Positions 36,934 through 46,710 of a stretch of 64,000 bases of DNA are shown here, in pieces. Origin of the DNA: an uncultured cyanobacterium (GTDB lineage Bacteria > Cyanobacteriota > Cyanobacteriia > Cyanobacteriales > Microcystaceae); contig CAISPN010000119.1 in NCBI GenBank assembly GCA_903887375.1, positions 1 to 64,000 of the forward strand, given 5' to 3'. The first letter of the stretch is position 1; the number at the start of each line of letters is the position of its first letter. Position numbers and translations under genes: made by a program. Below the pieces are notes generated by a model that was given only the letters and a program-made list of their open reading frames with translations, did not search any database and was not told the DNA's origin.

Positions 36934-38168
36934 CGAGGAAAGCTCAAAGCAAAGCAAGTTAGATAGACATTCTCATCTTGATATGGCTTAGAGCTAACTT
37001 CAATTTTCCCTCCAAGATAGTCAACTAATCCTTTTACTAAAGTTAGACCTATGCCAATTCCTGGAATAGATTTTCTCAGTGGTTCGACTCCACGTTGAAA
37101 AGGATCAAAAATGTAATCCATTTCTTCTGGGGTGATCATCAGACCAATATTAGAAATTTCAATTACGATTTGATCGCCGATTCTTTTGGTTTTTAGTTGA
37201 ATTTCACTTTGAGAAGCGGAAAAATTTTCAGCATTGATTAGCAGTTCATTGACAATTGACCTAAGATGATGAGGATCGCTAAAAAGAGAAACAGGCTCAC
37301 TCTCAAGCAAAAGGGAAAGTCCTCTTCTAGTATTACTGTGCCAGCGCAGTTGAAAATGCTCAGCTAACTCGCCGATAAAATTTTCCAACAATATTTCTTT
37401 AGGGTTGAAGGTCAATTCTTGAGTCTGAATTTTTCTTAGTATAGTTATGCTATTAAAGAGTTCCTCAATCTGGGAACATGCCTGTTTGAGTATAGTCCAG
37501 TAGCGATCTTGGTCACTACTGGATTTCTCTAGCAGTTGAACTGCCATTTTTATTGTCGCTAAGGGGTTGCGAATACGGTCACTGAGAGTTGTGATGATTT
37601 GCTCTTGCAAATCCAACAAGCTTTTTTTGTTGGCAATTTGTTCTTGCGTTTCTTGATACCATTTTTTTAGCAGAGATTGCCGCACTGATCTTGCAGGTAG
37701 AGTAGGCATTGCCATAGAGCAGGCCACAGCGAGAAGACTTTCTAAGCTATTCAATCTAGAGATTTCTTGTTCATTCCAAGTAAAAGGTTCACTACGGCCT
37801 AGGATAACAAAGCCGATGACTTGTTGCCTAAAAATAAGGCGATCAATTAGTAATGATACCGGAGTAGTAACAATGCCCTTCTCTTCAACTACGAGCAAAG
37901 GCCAATCTTGATCTTGTCTTTTTTTAAGTCCCAATTTAGCCACAAGGGTATCAATATTTTGCGAAGAAGGTCCAAGAATATTGCTATTGCTCCAAGATAC
38001 GATACGAGATGGACCAATAGTACCTGATACTAAAGAGCAAAAATCTAAATGGTAGCTTATACCAATAGTTTGGGCGGACTGATGCAGTAAAGACTGTGGA
38101 TCAGCATTATTTTGTAGGATTCGGATAAGACTATCTACAGTTTCCACATCAGTACATGAGAGAGTCAT
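36930..38168 (-). CDS. GAF-type histidine-kinase-like protein lacking the phospho-acceptor His
   Basis: A 412-residue cytoplasmic protein: a GAF-like region (about 13-152), a helical dimerisation region (about 175-245) and a HATPase domain (about 295-410). The HATPase has N-box residues in NELLINAENFS (307-317), a G1 variant SNIG and GIGIGLTLVKG (370-380). Where HisKA has S-H-E-L-R-T-P-L, this protein reads SDRIRNPL (196-203), so Asp197 replaces the phospho-acceptor His. It may bind ATP without classical autophosphorylation, or act through another residue. It overlaps the ABC1 kinase gene by 4 nt, and no response regulator is adjacent. Confidence 0.85.
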   Translation of the reverse strand: MTLSCTDVETVDSLIRILQNNADPQSLLHQSAQTIGISYHLDFCSLVSGTIGPSRIVSWSNSNILGPSSQNIDTLVAKLGLKKRQDQDWPLLVVEEKGIVTTPVSLLIDRLIFRQQVIGFVILGRSEPFTWNEQEISRLNSLESLLAVACSMAMPTLPARSVRQSLLKKWYQETQEQIANKKSLLDLQEQIITTLSDRIRNPLATIKMAVQLLEKSSSDQDRYWTILKQACSQIEELFNSITILRKIQTQELTFNPKEILLENFIGELAEHFQLRWHSNTRRGLSLLLESEPVSLFSDPHHLRSIVNELLINAENFSASQSEIQLKTKRIGDQIVIEISNIGLMITPEEMDYIFDPFQRGVEPLRKSIPGIGIGLTLVKGLVDYLGGKIEVSSKPYQDENVYLTCFALSFPR

Positions 38169-38243
38169 AGATTTAAAAGAATATCAATATAATATCTACA
38201 ACTGGTTGTCAAAAAGATCTAAAGTTGATGTATAGAAGATCAC

Positions 38244-38263
38244 ATCCTCTTAGAGGATTTTTT
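38244..38263 (+). terminator. Short palindrome with T-tract before the RelE/ParE-like gene
   Basis: ATCCTC TTA GAGGAT (38244-38258) makes a 6-bp stem and 3-nt loop and runs into six T residues. It lies 15-20 nt before the start codon of the gene at 38278. It could be a weak terminator or attenuator in the leader. Confidence 0.45.
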
Positions 38264-38277
38264 GAAGACTTAAAGCC

Positions 38278-38652
38278 ATGACTAAATACAATGAACAATC
38301 GTTCCGTAAAGAGCATCAAGATATCTCTCATGATTGTACCACCAAAAAACCTAATTTTGAAAGTAAAAGAGCTTTACGTCTTGCCTGGGAGCAGACTTTT
38401 AAAAGCGATCCTATCAATCTAAAAGAGTTGCCCAAAAATGTTGTTCTCAAAGCAAGAGAGATCATCCAGGCATTGGCATCACATAAAGACTATAGAAACT
38501 TTCATGGCAAAAGGTTGAGACATGATCGCTTTGTGGTAAGTATACCAGTGACAAGAAACTATAGGCTACTGTGTAGAGACAATGGTGGGTATTTGATCCC
38601 GGAGACTTTAGTCTCTCATGCTGATTATAATATCTGTAAACCTGGTGGCTAA
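38278..38652 (+). CDS. Orphan RelE/ParE-like protein
   Basis: A 124-residue basic protein. The C-terminal part (FHGKRLRHDRFVVSIPVTR, then NYRLLCRDNGGYLIPE and LVSHADYN) follows the beta-strand pattern of RelE/ParE/HigB-type toxins, where a conserved Arg and terminal strand residues matter. The N-terminal 40 residues are polar. No antitoxin-sized gene is adjacent, so a toxin-antitoxin role is only an inference. It overlaps the extended open frame, but not the likely start, of the following desulfurase gene. Confidence 0.6.
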   Translation: MTKYNEQSFRKEHQDISHDCTTKKPNFESKRALRLAWEQTFKSDPINLKELPKNVVLKAREIIQALASHKDYRNFHGKRLRHDRFVVSIPVTRNYRLLCRDNGGYLIPETLVSHADYNICKPGG

Positions 38653-38668
38653 ATTTGTCCAAGACCAT

Positions 38669-39823
38669 ATGCAAATCTATTTAGATCACAGTTCAACAAC
38701 ACCACCTCGCATTGAGGTGGTGTCTCTTTTGTCCCAAGTGTTAAGTAAGTATTACGGAAATCCTTCTAGTCTTCATAGTTGGGGAAAAAACACCACAACC
38801 ATTGTTGAAAAAGCTCGCTGCCAGCTGGCCAATTTAATCAACGCGCCCAATCCAGATTCAATATTGTTCACCTCTGGTGGGACTGAAAGTAATAATTTGG
38901 CAATATTTGGCATAGCGGATAAATACCAAAAACCTGGTCATTTAATTATATCTAATGTAGAGCATTCAGCTATTTCTCAACCAGCTAAAACCTTGATGCT
39001 TGAAAGGGGATGGGATGTAACCTTTTTAGAAGTTGATCATCTAGGTAGAGTCAACTGCGCAGATTTACAAGCGGCAATCAGGGAAGATACTGCCTTAATC
39101 TCTATCATCTTTGGACAATCTGAAGTCGGGACTATAGAGCCAATTGGTCAATTGTTAGAGATTGCTCGCCAAAATAATATTCTTTTGCACTCTGATGCGG
39201 TCCAGGTAGCAGGAAGGATTCCTTTAGATGTGCAAAAAATCCCAGTAGATCTTCTATCACTTTCTAGTCATAAACTCTATGGACCTCAGGGGATTGGCGC
39301 TCTCTATATTAAAGAGGGAGTTACTTTAAAACCTCAACTATATGGAGGACCTCAAGAAGCAGGTAGACGCGCTGGAACAGAATCTGTTGCTTTGATTGCC
39401 TCTTTTGGTCTAGCGGCACAATTAGCCCAAGAAGATCTAATTCAAGAAACAAAAAGACTACAAAAATTAAGAGATCATCTCTTTGAGCTTTTAGCAGAAT
39501 GTCCCTATCTTGAACCAACAGGTGATCTAGATCTTCGTCTACCCCATCACTTGAGTTTTATTATTAATTCTCCTATTGATTCTTTTAATTCTAGGACGAT
39601 AGTCAGACAAATGGACTATGCCGGTATCGCAATCAGCGCTGGATCAGCATGCAATAGTGGCAAACTTATGCCCAGTAATGTTTTATTGGCTATGGGCTAT
39701 AGTCCCAAACAAGCACTCTGCGGCCTGAGGCTTACTCTCGGGCGCCAAACCACCTTAGAAGATATTGAATGGACAGCAATGGTTCTCCAGCAAGTTCTAG
39801 AGAGGCTTTTTGCTAAAGTTTGA
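38669..39823 (+). CDS. Cysteine desulfurase (NifS/IscS family)
   Basis: A PLP enzyme that transfers sulfur from cysteine for Fe-S clusters or tRNA thiolation. MQIYLDHSSTTPP is the typical start, so I use the ATG at 38669 and not the longer frame from 38618. Conserved segments include SGGTESNNLAIFG, HSDAVQVAGR, the PLP Lys in SLSSHKLYGPQGIGALY, RAGTESV and the sulfur-accepting Cys in ISAGSACNSGK. At 384 residues it matches NifS-type class I desulfurases. It is convergent with smc (11-nt overlap). Confidence 0.93.
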   Translation: MQIYLDHSSTTPPRIEVVSLLSQVLSKYYGNPSSLHSWGKNTTTIVEKARCQLANLINAPNPDSILFTSGGTESNNLAIFGIADKYQKPGHLIISNVEHSAISQPAKTLMLERGWDVTFLEVDHLGRVNCADLQAAIREDTALISIIFGQSEVGTIEPIGQLLEIARQNNILLHSDAVQVAGRIPLDVQKIPVDLLSLSSHKLYGPQGIGALYIKEGVTLKPQLYGGPQEAGRRAGTESVALIASFGLAAQLAQEDLIQETKRLQKLRDHLFELLAECPYLEPTGDLDLRLPHHLSFIINSPIDSFNSRTIVRQMDYAGIAISAGSACNSGKLMPSNVLLAMGYSPKQALCGLRLTLGRQTTLEDIEWTAMVLQQVLERLFAKV

Positions 39824-42800
39824 TACCTAGAACCTGGGTAAAGGCCCCTCTAGCTTGAGTGACACCAATAGTCTGCTGTGATGCCTCGATCATCGGCCGG
39901 CGCAAACTAACTACTATAAATTGAGCTTGAGATGCTTGCTTTTTGATCATCTTGGAGAGCTTCTCAACATTTGCTCCATCTAAAAACATATCTACCTCAT
40001 CAAAGGCGTAAAAAGGAGAAGGCCGATAGCGCTGCAGAGCAAAGATAAAGCTCAAAGCCGTCAAGGATTTTTCCCCCCCTGACATAGAGCTTAGACGCTG
40101 AACTGCTTTACCCTTGGGATGAGCTACCAGATTAAGGCCGCCATTAAAGGGATTATCTGGATCTTCAAGTTGCAGATAGCCATCTCCTTCAGATAATTCA
40201 GCAAAAATTTCTTGAAAATTTTCATTGACTGAGTGATAAGCTTCGTAAAATGCTCTTTGTCTGAGTGTTTGAAAGTTCTCAATCCTCAAAAGAAGTTCGG
40301 TTCTCTCTTCTACAATCGTATTCAACCTCTCAGTTAAATCCTCTAGCCTTTGTTGGGTTTGTTCATATTCTTGCAAAGCCAACATATTAACTGGTTCCAT
40401 TGCCTCGATTTGTCTTTGAAGTTGCTTGATATTTTGCTGGATTTTGGCAAGATTTAAATTAGCCAAATCAACTTCAGGTAAGGAATTTGGCAATTCCATG
40501 CGCTGCTGCTGGTATTGCTGCTCAAGCTCACTTAAGCTGGTTTTGGCTTGATTGATGTTATTTTCTATTTTTTCTTTAGCCCAGAGCTTTTGCTGTTGAT
40601 CGTTTTCAAGATTTTTTAATTCGTTTTCTTGTTGATCGCGCTGTTGTTTTTTTTCTCTTAATTTTTCATTTAGTTTACTGGCTTGAACCTGGTCAGCTTT
40701 GATTTTTTGCTCGAGGGTGTTTTGTTCAATATCAAGAGTAATAGTTTGCTCTTGGAGTTCTAAAAAAGTCTCATTAGATTGCTCAATTTGCTGTTGGCTC
40801 TCAATAATTTTTTCTGTGAGTTTTTGTTGTTGATTTTGATATTCTCTGGCTTGATTTTGAGCGTTTTGATATTCTTGGGTTTTTTGTTGTAATTTATTTT
40901 CCTGAATATGAATTAATTTTTGTACCTCTTGCCATTCGCTATGCGCTTGTGAAGCTTCCAGGGTTGAGAGAGTTTGTTGGCTTTGGAGTAATTGTTTTTC
41001 CAGAGAAGGTATTTCTTGAGAGAGTTTTTCTAAAATTTCATTTACAGAGTTGATTTCTTCTTGATTTTGATTGATCTGGTTTTGCAGGCGATCTTGTTGT
41101 AGTTTGAGCTGTTGGATTTCATTTTGCTTCTGCTGCCAATGCAGTTTGTCTTCTCTTTCTTGCTGTCTGAGCTCGCTCAATTTTTGACTAATCTCATTGA
41201 CTGATTGTTCTTTTTTAAGTAACTTTTGTTCAGAATGAAGCAACATCTGTTCGATATCAGTAAGTCTTTTTTTGACATTGGTAATTTCTTCTAGATCTCT
41301 ATTGATCATCACACCAAATCGTAAGCCAGAACGATTGTTAGATTGGCTACCACCAGTCATCGCTCCACTAGTTTCTAGGAGTTCACCTTCTAGGGTGACT
41401 AAACGATATCTGCCTAGATGCGCTCTGGCGGTTTCTATATTTTCAAAGACTAATGTATTGCCAAAAACATAGAGAAAAACATCCCGAAATTTAGGCTGGC
41501 AGCTTACTAATTCAACAGCAGGTTTAATAAAGCCGGCAGCTTTATTGAGAGCTGAAAAATCCGATAGACGCGGAGCATTGATTTTATTAAGTGGCAAAAA
41601 TGTAGCTCTACCTGCTTTTTTTTGCTTAAGTAATTGAATTCCAGCTGAGGCAATACCGTCATCTTCTACTACTATTTGACCTAATCTAGCCCCAGCGGCT
41701 ATTTCTAAAGCCAGTTGATATTCAGGAGCAACTTGCCCTAGTTGAGCTACAAGACCATACAAACCAGGCAGATCAGATTGGAGAATCAATTGGGTAGCAT
41801 AGGTTCCTTGAACTTCCTGCTGGGCCTGTTGGGTAGCTTCGAGGCGATCTAACTGGCGCAATTTTTCTCTTTGTTCTACTAATAGTCGGCTTTGGGTTTC
41901 CTGCTGGAGAGTTTGTTGCTGTTGATTCAAGCTCAACTGCCCGGCAACTGTGGCAATTTGCTCTCTAGTTTGGGTTATTGTGATCTCTAACTCGGTCAGA
42001 TTTTGCTCTTTTTCAATAGAGTCTGTTTGGATCAAATTGAGATCATTTCTATCGCGCTCTAGGGTTTTGTTGAGTTGCTCGGCTCTCTCGCTAAGCTGAG
42101 CTCTTTGGGTGAGTCGAGGTTCAATTTCTCTTTGGAGTTCGGCTATCTTGCGAGTTATGCTAGATTGCTCCTGTAACCAGGCTTCAGAAATATTAGATAA
42201 TTTGTAGGCATGTTCTCTGGTGGTTTGCAGAAAATCTCTAGCTTGGGAAAAAGCCTGCTCAAGACTAGGTAACTCCTCTTGCAATTGTTGTTGTTTCGGC
42301 TCTAGAAGAGCTTGTTCGTTTTGAGCTTCAAGCAAAAAAGATTGTAAGTTTTTTCGGCGCTGAGTGAGATTTTCTATCTGAAGTGAGAGTTGATTTTGTT
42401 GGTTACGTATCTGCTGAAGTTGGGCATTTTGAGTGGCTAAACTGGCGGCTATGGCTAATTGTTCTTCTTCACCGAGAGCTTTAATTTGTTGGTTCAATTG
42501 TTCTAGATTGCCGCTTTGGCTCTCAATTAGTTGTTTGCTTTGGGTAAGCTCGGATTCAATTTGGCTTGCTTGTTGCTGCTGGTTGAGAATTGATTTATGT
42601 AGTTCGCCAATTTTATCTTCTAGCAGTTTATAGCCCAAGAGTTTCTCTATTTTTTGTTCTTGCTGGAGATTTAGCTTGATTTGTTGATATTTCTGGGCTT
42701 TGAGCCTGTCAGCTGCCAAACGTTGACTTTGGGCAACCAATTCCTGTTCAATAATGCGACAGCGATCTTCTCTTTCTCTTACTTGCTCTAGGGTTTCTTT

Positions 42801-43319
42801 GGTTTTTTCAATCCTGCGGTCAAATTCAGCTACTCCGGCTAATTCATCGATTACAGCCCTTCTTTCTTTGGCATTCATAGTGATGATGCGGGTCACATCA
42901 CCTTGCAGGACAACGTTGTAACCTTCTGGATAAATTCGCAGACGGTTAAGTTGCTCATGGAGCTCACTTACTGTACATTGCTGTCCTTCTATAAAATAAG
43001 TTGAGCTGTAACCTCCTCCTGCAGATACTTTTAGCCTGCGGGTGACTGTCCATTCAGAGCTATCCTCTTCTAGTTCAAAAGTCACAGAAACTGTGGTTTC
43101 TTTGCTCTTACGCGAATTATTGACAAGATCAGGTAGCCTGTCTGCCCTCATTCCCTTAGATGTAGCCAATCCCAAACAAAAGAGTAAGCCATCTAAAATG
43201 TTCGACTTTCCTGAACCATTTGGCCCAGAGATAACAGTAAATCCCGTTTTTAAAGGGATCTCTATTGTTCCACCAAAGGATTTAAAACCTGTGAGCTCTA
43301 CGCGTTTAATATGAACCAT
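39813..43319 (-). CDS. smc: Chromosome segregation protein SMC
   Basis: A 1168-residue SMC ATPase for chromosome organisation. The N-terminal head has Walker A GPNGSGKSN (about 32-40). Long Gln/Glu/Leu-rich coiled coils flank a hinge near 505-660 (DLPGLYGLVAQL, then SGAMTGGSQSNNRSG). The C-terminal head has the signature LSSMSGGEKSLTALSFIFA and Walker B FYAFDEVDMFLDG. It is last in a comEB-trmB-smc run, 29 nt after trmB. Confidence 0.97.
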   Translation of the reverse strand: MVHIKRVELTGFKSFGGTIEIPLKTGFTVISGPNGSGKSNILDGLLFCLGLATSKGMRADRLPDLVNNSRKSKETTVSVTFELEEDSSEWTVTRRLKVSAGGGYSSTYFIEGQQCTVSELHEQLNRLRIYPEGYNVVLQGDVTRIITMNAKERRAVIDELAGVAEFDRRIEKTKETLEQVREREDRCRIIEQELVAQSQRLAADRLKAQKYQQIKLNLQQEQKIEKLLGYKLLEDKIGELHKSILNQQQQASQIESELTQSKQLIESQSGNLEQLNQQIKALGEEEQLAIAASLATQNAQLQQIRNQQNQLSLQIENLTQRRKNLQSFLLEAQNEQALLEPKQQQLQEELPSLEQAFSQARDFLQTTREHAYKLSNISEAWLQEQSSITRKIAELQREIEPRLTQRAQLSERAEQLNKTLERDRNDLNLIQTDSIEKEQNLTELEITITQTREQIATVAGQLSLNQQQQTLQQETQSRLLVEQREKLRQLDRLEATQQAQQEVQGTYATQLILQSDLPGLYGLVAQLGQVAPEYQLALEIAAGARLGQIVVEDDGIASAGIQLLKQKKAGRATFLPLNKINAPRLSDFSALNKAAGFIKPAVELVSCQPKFRDVFLYVFGNTLVFENIETARAHLGRYRLVTLEGELLETSGAMTGGSQSNNRSGLRFGVMINRDLEEITNVKKRLTDIEQMLLHSEQKLLKKEQSVNEISQKLSELRQQEREDKLHWQQKQNEIQQLKLQQDRLQNQINQNQEEINSVNEILEKLSQEIPSLEKQLLQSQQTLSTLEASQAHSEWQEVQKLIHIQENKLQQKTQEYQNAQNQAREYQNQQQKLTEKIIESQQQIEQSNETFLELQEQTITLDIEQNTLEQKIKADQVQASKLNEKLREKKQQRDQQENELKNLENDQQQKLWAKEKIENNINQAKTSLSELEQQYQQQRMELPNSLPEVDLANLNLAKIQQNIKQLQRQIEAMEPVNMLALQEYEQTQQRLEDLTERLNTIVEERTELLLRIENFQTLRQRAFYEAYHSVNENFQEIFAELSEGDGYLQLEDPDNPFNGGLNLVAHPKGKAVQRLSSMSGGEKSLTALSFIFALQRYRPSPFYAFDEVDMFLDGANVEKLSKMIKKQASQAQFIVVSLRRPMIEASQQTIGVTQARGAFTQVLGIKL

Positions 43320-43348
43320 ATTGATGGAGACAGGAATATTTTTTTATT

Positions 43349-43981
43349 TTACTGTTTTTGAAAAGTCGCTCTATAAATTAATTCTCCTTTGTTAAGCACT
43401 CCGATTTCTCTTTCTGTAGCAATAGCAAAAGGACTAGAAGCAGACCAATCTTGATTTAATAGCCTCAGATAGGGATTTTCTTGCAGATGGTGTTTCATTT
43501 CTATAGCCACTTTTAATACATCAGATTGGATAAAAAAGATTCCATCTTTGCTTAAATATTCAACCAAGCTATCAATTAGCTCTCTTTGTAGCATTCTTCT
43601 TTTGATATGTTTATTTTTAAACCAAGGATCGGGAAATTGTACAGTAATCCAACCTAAAACTCCCACAGGCAAACTAAAAAGCAACTCATTTGCTGAGTAA
43701 TTAATATTGCCAGGTAAATAATGCAAATTGGTTAATTGTAAATCATTTCTCGATTGAAGCGCCTCTTTAACTAAAGTTTCACGAATTTCTACTCCTAAAA
43801 AGTTAATTTCAGGATGTAATTTGGCCATTTGCAAAATAAATCTACCCCTGGCACAACCTAGATCTAAATGTAGGGGTTGTTTGGGATTTTGATAAACAGC
43901 AGACCAATCAGGCAAAGCAATTGAGACAAGGTGCTGTTTACTCAAGGGGTTGACATGTTGACGAACACGTACTCTTTTCAA
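43349..43981 (-). CDS. trmB: tRNA (guanine-46-N7)-methyltransferase
   Basis: TrmB methylates G46 of tRNA using SAM. It shows the SAM loop LDLGCARGRFILQMA (about 40-54), FLGVEIRE and the diagnostic VQFPDPWFKNKHIKRRML (about 112-129). A C-terminal TEREIGVLNKG segment is typical. The 210-residue length fits. It lies 18 nt after comEB and 29 nt before smc. Confidence 0.95.
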   Translation of the reverse strand: MKRVRVRQHVNPLSKQHLVSIALPDWSAVYQNPKQPLHLDLGCARGRFILQMAKLHPEINFLGVEIRETLVKEALQSRNDLQLTNLHYLPGNINYSANELLFSLPVGVLGWITVQFPDPWFKNKHIKRRMLQRELIDSLVEYLSKDGIFFIQSDVLKVAIEMKHHLQENPYLRLLNQDWSASSPFAIATEREIGVLNKGELIYRATFQKQ

Positions 43982-43999
43982 GATAAAACTAGACTCTAA

Positions 44000-44536
44000 T
44001 TAAAATTCACTTAATTTTGTACTGTTTAAAAGAAATAAAGCAGATCTCTTAGCAGTATCTTCCGAAAGGCAGATTTGTTCTAGATTGACTAATCCTTCTT
44101 GGATGAACATATCCCTGACTGTTGCTTTATCTCCAATATTAAAAGGTGTTTCATAGTATACATCTTTAATACCGGAAGAAATTATCAATTTGAGACAGGA
44201 TAGACATGGCTCTAGGGTTATGTAAATACTAGCTGATTGGGTAGATATTCCATGTTTAGCTGCTTGGGCTATAGCATTGGATTCAGCATGAACAGCGCGC
44301 GAAGGCAAAGAGACAGAAGAATCACATGTTGGCAAACCTGGATAGCAAAAACCTTGGGCAGTACAATGAAGTGAACCTGAAGGAGAACCATTGTAACCAG
44401 TAGCTAAAATTTGACGATCTTTGACAATAACTGCGCCAACTGGGAAAGCTAGACAGGTAGAACGAGTAGAGGCCAACTTGGCCATCATCAGAAAATATTC
44501 ATTCCAGGTAGGTCTTTCATCGTGCAAATAGTTCAT
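44000..44536 (-). CDS. ComEB/dCMP deaminase-family protein
   Basis: A zinc deaminase of 178 residues, probably converting dCMP to dUMP. The active-site motif HAESNAIAQAA carries the zinc His and catalytic Glu, and PCLSC supplies the two zinc cysteines. The N-terminal CLAFPVGAVIVKDRQILATGYNG is the substrate-side strand of the family. Additional Cys residues (CTAQGFCYPGLPTC) resemble the second zinc site of dCMP deaminases. It is first in the run with trmB and smc. Confidence 0.92.
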   Translation of the reverse strand: MNYLHDERPTWNEYFLMMAKLASTRSTCLAFPVGAVIVKDRQILATGYNGSPSGSLHCTAQGFCYPGLPTCDSSVSLPSRAVHAESNAIAQAAKHGISTQSASIYITLEPCLSCLKLIISSGIKDVYYETPFNIGDKATVRDMFIQEGLVNLEQICLSEDTAKRSALFLLNSTKLSEF

Positions 44537-44623
44537 TGCAATATTGAGAGGGTTTTTTCTAATCTTATACTGGTAACTTCCATTTCACTTGTCGCTAGTA
44601 TTTTAAGTGTAGTATTAATCTAC

Positions 44624-44656
44624 AGAAAAAAGCCATCTAAAATTATTTAGATGGCT
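44624..44656 (-). terminator. Rho-independent terminator after dnaK
   Basis: An 11-bp stem (44631-44641 with 44646-44656; AGCCATCTAAA and its complement) has a 4-nt loop. On the minus strand TTTTTC follows (44630 down to 44625). It lies 27 nt beyond the dnaK stop and is the clearest terminator in the window. The opposite strand also has a T-rich tail, so it may work both ways. Confidence 0.85.
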
Positions 44657-44682
44657 CTTTATTTTAGTTTAGATTAGTGAGT

Positions 44683-46569
44683 CTATTTGGTTTCAGAAAA
44701 CTCAGCATCAATTACATCATCTCCACCACCAGAAGTCGGCTCTTCTGTTGGAGCTTGTCCTGCTTCAGCTTGCTGATACATACTTGCGCCAATTGTGTAG
44801 AGTGACTGTTGCAGTTCAGGGATTAGAGTTTTTATTTTCTCATCATCTTCTTTAGCAACTGCATCTTTGAGAGAATCAATCAAGGTTTTGACTTTATCTT
44901 TTTCAGAAGCAGCAACCTTATCTCCAAATTCATCAAGTTGTTTTTCGGCTTGATAGACGAGTGAATCGGCCTGATTTTTGCGATCAATTCTTTCACGGCG
45001 TTCACGATCAGCAGATGCATTGGATTCAGCTTCTTTGACCATACGATCTACCTCATCAGAAGGCAAGGTTGAAGCGCCAGTAATACTAATAGACTGCTCT
45101 TTGCCAGTTCCTTTGTCCTTGGCTGTCACATTGAGTATACCATTAGCATCGATATCAAAGGTGACTTCGATTTGGGGTACACCACGAGGGGCAGCCGGGA
45201 TACCATCAAGGCGGAAAGTTCCTAGGCTCTTATTGTCGCGAGCAAATTCGCGCTCTCCCTGTAAAACATGAATTTCTACATTGGTCTGTCCATCTGCTGC
45301 TGTGGAGAAGACTTCTGACTTTTTACTGGGAATAGTTGTATTGCGTGGAATGATTTTGGTCATTACGCCACCGAGAGTTTCTACACCCAAAGAAAGAGGA
45401 CTGACATCAAGCAGGAGAATGTCTTTTACCTCACCAACTAGGACACCACCTTGAATAGCCGCACCAATTGCTACTACTTCATCAGGGTTGACACTTTGGT
45501 TAGGATCTTTACCCAATAGACGACGTACTAGTTCTTGGATGGCAGGAATACGAGTAGAACCACCAACTAGAACCACTTCATCTAGAGCGCTCTTGTCAAT
45601 CTTGGCATCGCGGATAGCATTTTCAACTGGCAATCGACAGCGCTCAATCAGATCTGAGCAGAGCTCTTCAAATTTAGCTCTAGTTAAAGTTGTATCCAAG
45701 TGCTTGGGTCCATCAGCCGTAGCAGTGATAAAGGGCAGGTTGATTTCTGTTTGAGTGACACTGGAAAGTTCAATTTTGGCTTTTTCTGCCGCTTCAGTTA
45801 AACGCTGCAGGGCCTGTTTATCTTGACGAAGATCGATACCTTCAGATTTTTTAAACTCACCAGCTAGGTAATCAACAATTTTTTTGTCAAAATCATCTCC
45901 ACCAAGGTGTGTATCTCCAGAGGTGGCTAGAACCTCAAATACTCCATCTCCTACTTCTAGAATTGAAACGTCGAAGGTTCCACCACCTAAGTCAAAGACA
46001 ATGATAGTTTCATTGGATTTTTTATCTAGACCATAGGCCAATGAAGCTGCTGTTGGCTCGTTGATAATGCGCAGAACTTCTATCCCGGCTATCTTGCCAG
46101 CATCTTTAGTAGCTTGACGCTGTGAATCATTGAAATAGGCAGGTACAGTGATGACAGCTTGAGTGACTGTCTCTCCGAGGTACTTACTAGCATCATCAAC
46201 AAGTTTTCTAAGAACCTGGGCAGAAATTTCTTCCGGGGCAAATTGCTTACCTTGGGCGGGACAATCTAATTTGACATTGGCATTGCCATCACGAAGCACT
46301 TTATAGGGAATTTCTGTAACTTCGGTTCCCACTTCATCATACTTGCGTCCAATAAAACGCTTGACTGAATAAAAAGTGTTTGGTGGATTCATTACCCCTT
46401 GACGCTTGGCAATTTGGCCAACTAGTCGATCTCCGTTTTTAGCATAGGCGACCACTGAAGGAGTGGTTCTAAAGCCTTCCGCATTTGCGATAACAGTTGG
46501 CTTGCCACCTTCCATAACAGCTACGCAGGAGTTGGTTGTTCCTAAATCTATTCCTACAACTTTTGCCAT
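44683..46569 (-). CDS. dnaK: Hsp70 chaperone DnaK
   Basis: A 628-residue Hsp70. The nucleotide-binding domain begins [21 protein letters not shown] and includes [18 protein letters not shown] and [17 protein letters not shown]. The linker [15 protein letters not shown] precedes the substrate-binding domain. The lid ends in the acidic [11 protein letters not shown] tail. Length and ending resemble the housekeeping DnaK2 type of cyanobacteria, which usually have several dnaK genes. No CIRCE-like inverted repeat is visible in the 141-nt upstream region. It follows the sigma-factor gene on the same strand. Confidence 0.97.
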   Translation of the reverse strand: MAKVVGIDLGTTNSCVAVMEGGKPTVIANAEGFRTTPSVVAYAKNGDRLVGQIAKRQGVMNPPNTFYSVKRFIGRKYDEVGTEVTEIPYKVLRDGNANVKLDCPAQGKQFAPEEISAQVLRKLVDDASKYLGETVTQAVITVPAYFNDSQRQATKDAGKIAGIEVLRIINEPTAASLAYGLDKKSNETIIVFDLGGGTFDVSILEVGDGVFEVLATSGDTHLGGDDFDKKIVDYLAGEFKKSEGIDLRQDKQALQRLTEAAEKAKIELSSVTQTEINLPFITATADGPKHLDTTLTRAKFEELCSDLIERCRLPVENAIRDAKIDKSALDEVVLVGGSTRIPAIQELVRRLLGKDPNQSVNPDEVVAIGAAIQGGVLVGEVKDILLLDVSPLSLGVETLGGVMTKIIPRNTTIPSKKSEVFSTAADGQTNVEIHVLQGEREFARDNKSLGTFRLDGIPAAPRGVPQIEVTFDIDANGILNVTAKDKGTGKEQSISITGASTLPSDEVDRMVKEAESNASADRERRERIDRKNQADSLVYQAEKQLDEFGDKVAASEKDKVKTLIDSLKDAVAKEDDEKIKTLIPELQQSLYTIGASMYQQAEAGQAPTEEPTSGGGDDVIDAEFSETK

Positions 46570-46710
46570 ATTACTAACTTGCTCCCAATTACTATAAGGA
46601 ATGTTTTTAGCTTTACGCTATATCATCTATAGTGCTGGGAAGGGCTCATTCTTTGCTAGTGTAGTTTTCCGTACCTTGAGGTGTAATTACCATATTTCAG
46701 TACGTATTTT

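Noticed and set aside
44978-45754. Long plus-strand frames antisense to dnaK
   Set aside because: Antisense frames in a highly conserved gene arise from codon bias; their composition is not protein-like.
46570-46710. Possible heat-shock operator (CIRCE) upstream of dnaK
   Set aside because: No TTAGCACTC-N9-GAGTGCTAA-like inverted repeat is present in the leader.
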